A stretch of DNA of 64,000 nucleotides, from positions 1 through 64,000 of the forward strand of contig NZ_JADDUE010000016.1 in assembly GCF_016526145.1 (NCBI RefSeq), read 5' to 3'. The position numbers were made by a program, and so were the translations under genes. Source of the DNA: Saccharopolyspora galaxeae (GTDB lineage: Bacteria > Actinomycetota > Actinomycetes > Mycobacteriales > Pseudonocardiaceae). This document shows, piece after piece, positions 62,401 through 64,000 of this stretch (its first letter is position 1; the number at the start of each line of letters is the position of its first letter). A model generated the notes under the pieces. The model saw nothing but the letters and a program-made list of their open reading frames with translations. It was not told the origin of the DNA and made no database searches.

Positions 62401-63275
62401 ACCAGCAGGCGCGGGTCGGGCTGCGCCGCATCGGTGAGCTGCTGCGCACGCCGACCTCGGTGCCCGCGGCGGCCGAGCCGGTCGAGGTGCCGCCCCGGTT
62501 CGCCGGTGAGGTCGAGGTGCGCGACGTGTCGTTCCGGTACCCGGGCACCGACGAGCCCGCGCTGCGGGACATCTCGCTGAAGATCGACCCGGGGACCACG
62601 GTCGCCCTGGTCGGGCCGACCGGGGCGGGCAAGTCGACGCTGGTGAAGCTGCTCGCCCGGTTCTACGACGTGACTGCGGGAGCGGTGCTGATCGACGGGA
62701 TCGACGTGCGCCGCTTCGAACCTGCCGGCTACCACCACCGGCTCGCGGTCGTCCCGCAGGAGGGCTACCTGTTCGCAGGCGACGTCGCCGCGAACATCGC
62801 CTACGGCCGCCCGGACGCGACCGATGCGGAGATCGAGGCCGCCGCCCGCGACGTGGGCGCGCTGCCCGGCATCGCGATGCTGCCGAACGGGTTCCGCCAG
62901 CAGGTCGGCGAACGCGGCCGGGAGCTCTCGGCCGGTCAGCGCCAGCTCGTGGCGCTGGCCCGCGCGGAACTGGTCCGCCCCGACCTGCTGCTGCTGGACG
63001 AGGCGACCGCGGCGCTGGGCCCCGCGACGGAATCGCTGGTGATATCCGCGAGCGACAAGCTGGCCGCGCGCCGCACGACGTTCGTGGTGGCGCACCGGCT
63101 GGGCACCGCAGCCCGGGCGGACCGCATCGTGGTGATCGACGGCGGGCGGGTCGTGGAGGACGGCAGCCACTCGGAGTTGATGGAGCTCGGCGGCCAGTAC
63201 GCGCGGCTGTGGCACGCCACCGACGCGCACTCGCACTCCGCACCGGGCCTCGGAACGGTGCGGACACGGCACTGA
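59496..63275 (+). CDS. Fused heterodimer-type ABC exporter
   Basis: A 1259-residue protein with two TMD-NBD halves in one chain. NBD1 has GSAGSGKST, LSGGQRQRVALARALL and Walker B ILVLDDATSAVD, where the catalytic glutamate is aspartate. NBD2 has GPTGAGKST, LSAGQRQLVALARAEL and LLLLDEATAALG with an intact Glu but a changed D-loop. Two different sites are typical of heterodimeric exporters such as TmrAB and BmrCD; here they are fused. It exports lipids, peptides or drugs. GTG at 59496 is 6 nt after TAACCT, so a leaderless message is possible. Confidence 0.92.
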   Translation: MSDSDTAADGGAERTRPGWIRRLFAACWRHPIAVLLAMGASVAAVGLEALVPLLTKTAVDDAVAGSTGRLWWLAAALAGLGVFRFGAAFVRRYSAGRLALDVQHDLRRAVFGSVQRLDGGKQDALRTGQVVSRAITDLQLVNALLAMLPLAAGTVVLAVFALTAMLWLSPLLTLVVLVVMPLIAIVSAHSRKRLFPATWSAQQRAADIAQQVEESVAGVRVVKGFGQEAREVSGLDARARRLFAERLRAARMTSLPQATLTALPSAGQVGVLGLGGWMALQGQVGIGTFVAFAAYVTMLGGPARMLASVLVQGQVTRAGMERITDLIDSRPDVRNRPGAVDLPEVPLRVRLDDAGFGYTRDQRVLDGMSLTVRPGETVALIGSAGSGKSTVSLLLPRFYDVQQGAVRIGTADGTTEHDVRDVRLESLRKAVGVVFEEAFLFSDTIRGNIAYGRPDASEAEIVAAARAAEAHEFITELPDGYDTMVGERGLTLSGGQRQRVALARALLSDPRILVLDDATSAVDPATEAAIHDTLRSVTAQRTTLLIAHRRSTLALADRVAVLEEGRVVDVGTQHELERRCTLFRSLLAGPGESIETPHAAPETTSAQLWPEVADEPEAAHTITAPQGPGARGTSTSSKDATPLTPELKAGIRRLPAATEAPRLPGVDATAPDPQFRLTRLLRPIRWGLVLTVALVAGDALTSIALPSLVREGVDGGVGAGDPATLWTVTAVGAAVVLAAWLVIKAQTVITARTGETLLYLLRVRSFAHLQRLGLDYYERELAGRIMTRMTTDVDALSTFLQTGMATAVVSVFTIVGIAVALLITDLSLALVALAVLPPLIVATVLFRRVAATAYAEARERVSTVNADLQENVSGLRVAQAHRRERHSAKVFAQRSDAYRRSRLRAQRYIATFFPFTTLLSELAQAAVLGVGATRVATGDLTAGVLVAFLLYLGMFFSPVQQLSGVFDQYQQARVGLRRIGELLRTPTSVPAAAEPVEVPPRFAGEVEVRDVSFRYPGTDEPALRDISLKIDPGTTVALVGPTGAGKSTLVKLLARFYDVTAGAVLIDGIDVRRFEPAGYHHRLAVVPQEGYLFAGDVAANIAYGRPDATDAEIEAAARDVGALPGIAMLPNGFRQQVGERGRELSAGQRQLVALARAELVRPDLLLLDEATAALGPATESLVISASDKLAARRTTFVVAHRLGTAARADRIVVIDGGRVVEDGSHSELMELGGQYARLWHATDAHSHSAPGLGTVRTRH

Positions 63276-63641
63276 GCTGCTGCTACCCGGCGTGTCCGCG
63301 CGCGATGCGTTGCGCGTAATCGACCGCGATGTGGGAACCAACCGCTCACGTCGCGGGAATCCGCGGCCGCTGCCGAAACGTTGCGCCGGATGCTCGCGAC
63401 AACGGTGCGAGGCGTACCGGCGAGACCGGCGACGAGAACGGCGCATGATACGAGCGAGCCGCATCCGGCGGCGAGACCCGGACGGGCCAACTCGGCCCGG
63501 TATCGGGGTTTCCGTATCGATCCTGTGACCGAACTCTTCCGGCGGACGTCCGACTGTGTGCCAACCGCACGAATCGGACCGCTAGCCTGGTACGTGAGTG
63601 TGTGTACATCACGAGAAGATGGATCGAGGCGAGCGCCAGCC
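63276..63641. other. Intergenic region before kgd
   Basis: 366 bp with no supported gene. A TAGCCT (63583-63588) could be a -10 for kgd. Nothing else stands out. Confidence 0.4.
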
Positions 63642-64000
63642 GTGTCCAGCAGCAGCCCTGCGTCACAGTTCGGCCCCAACGAGTGGTTGATCGAGGAGAT
63701 GTACGAGCAGTACCTCCAAGATCCCGCGTCGGTTGACCCCGCGTGGCACGAGTTCTTCGCCGACTACAAGCCGGGGCAGGCGGCCTCGGGTTCGGTAGCC
63801 GCCGACAACTCCGCGAGCGCGGCCGGTTCTGCGAGCAGCACGACGACCGTTTCCGGCACGACCACGGCGACCGCGTCGCGCGGTACCGGCAACGGGCAGA
63901 TCGGATCCGCCGGACCCCAGAACGCGCAGCAGTCCCAGCCCGCCAAGGCTGCCGAGCCGAAGGCCGGCAACTCCGCACCGCCGAAGGCGGCGGAGTCGAA
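63642..64000 (+). CDS. kgd: 2-oxoglutarate decarboxylase/dehydrogenase E1, N-terminal part
   Basis: The frame starts at GTG 63642 and runs off the window. The N-terminus [21 protein letters not shown] and [15 protein letters not shown] is the conserved opening of actinobacterial Kgd (multifunctional 2-oxoglutarate metabolism protein), followed by the usual Ala/Ser/Thr/Gln-rich linker to the acyltransferase domain. It belongs to the TCA cycle. GAGG about 12 nt before the start. Only 119 codons are visible. Confidence 0.95.
   Translation, partial: MSSSSPASQFGPNEWLIEEMYEQYLQDPASVDPAWHEFFADYKPGQAASGSVAADNSASAAGSASSTTTVSGTTTATASRGTGNGQIGSAGPQNAQQSQPAKAAEPKAGNSAPPKAAES

Noticed and set aside
60234-63464. 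1076-codon minus-strand frame opposite the ABC exporter
   Set aside because: Same shadow effect; no domain and no SD.
1-64000. CRISPR array, insertion sequences, integrase or rRNA genes
   Set aside because: No regularly spaced short repeats, transposase motifs or rRNA sequence were seen; the 126-bp repeats are coding.

Overview
This is a high-GC actinobacterial window. Many genes start with GTG or TTG, Shine-Dalgarno (SD) sites are strong, and neighbouring genes are often coupled through overlapping ATGA or TTGA junctions. It carries a subtilisin-inhibitor-like (SSI) secreted protein, a partial Rv0883c-like (DUF6319) gene neighbourhood, a conservon-type roadblock/GTPase pair, a carboxylic acid reductase and, at the right edge, the start of kgd. 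The gene set and the style of the intergenic repeats fit the Pseudonocardiaceae, perhaps Saccharopolyspora-like. That placement is an inference; no 16S rRNA gene lies in the window.

Left edge (1-6.7 kb): the end of a TPR protein built from nearly identical 126-bp repeats, then a tRNA-like T-arm/acceptor fragment that may mark an old attachment site, then a sulfotransferase divergent from a full-length carboxylic acid reductase (adenylation, carrier and reductase domains).

7.1-18.4 kb, minus strand: the most notable part of the window. Ten genes read in one direction, most with 4-nt start/stop overlaps: ATP-grasp ligase, DUF364 protein, PLP-dependent cysteine-synthase-like enzyme, dipeptide epimerase, MFS exporter, methyltransferase, and a nickel/peptide-type ABC importer (binding protein, two permeases, one ATPase with two NBDs). 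An AT-rich site resembling a zinc-uptake-repressor (Zur) operator lies just upstream of the first gene. I read this as a candidate dipeptide-based metallophore (possibly zincophore) system with synthesis, export and re-uptake in one operon.

18.4-33 kb: a secreted S33 peptidase, an orphan roadblock/GTPase pair, DAHP synthase, a serine hydrolase, a CPBP membrane protein with a changed active-site motif, a class A penicillin-binding protein, a small protein with a possible amyloid-signalling tail, conserved small actinobacterial proteins, a Baeyer-Villiger-type monooxygenase with a divergent TetR regulator, and a secreted protein.

33-50 kb, mostly minus strand: carbon catabolism. A fadB/fadA pair, a glcDEF-lctP glycolate/lactate operon, a nucleotide-pyrophosphatase-like gene, and an acyl-CoA dehydrogenase/CoA-transferase pair divergent from a MerR regulator. 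fadA and the merR/CoA-transferase region share an operator-like sequence. Three copies of a dispersed intergenic element sit directly after minus-strand stop codons here. The two complete copies fold into the same multi-stem structure with compensating base changes.

50-64 kb: an SSI-like inhibitor, two DUF202 membrane proteins, a gcvH-sdaA operon behind a tandem glycine riboswitch, a secreted GH30 glycosidase, alanine dehydrogenase, a CxxC protein, an ABC-2 type ATPase/permease pair, a large fused heterodimer-type ABC exporter, and the 5' end of kgd.
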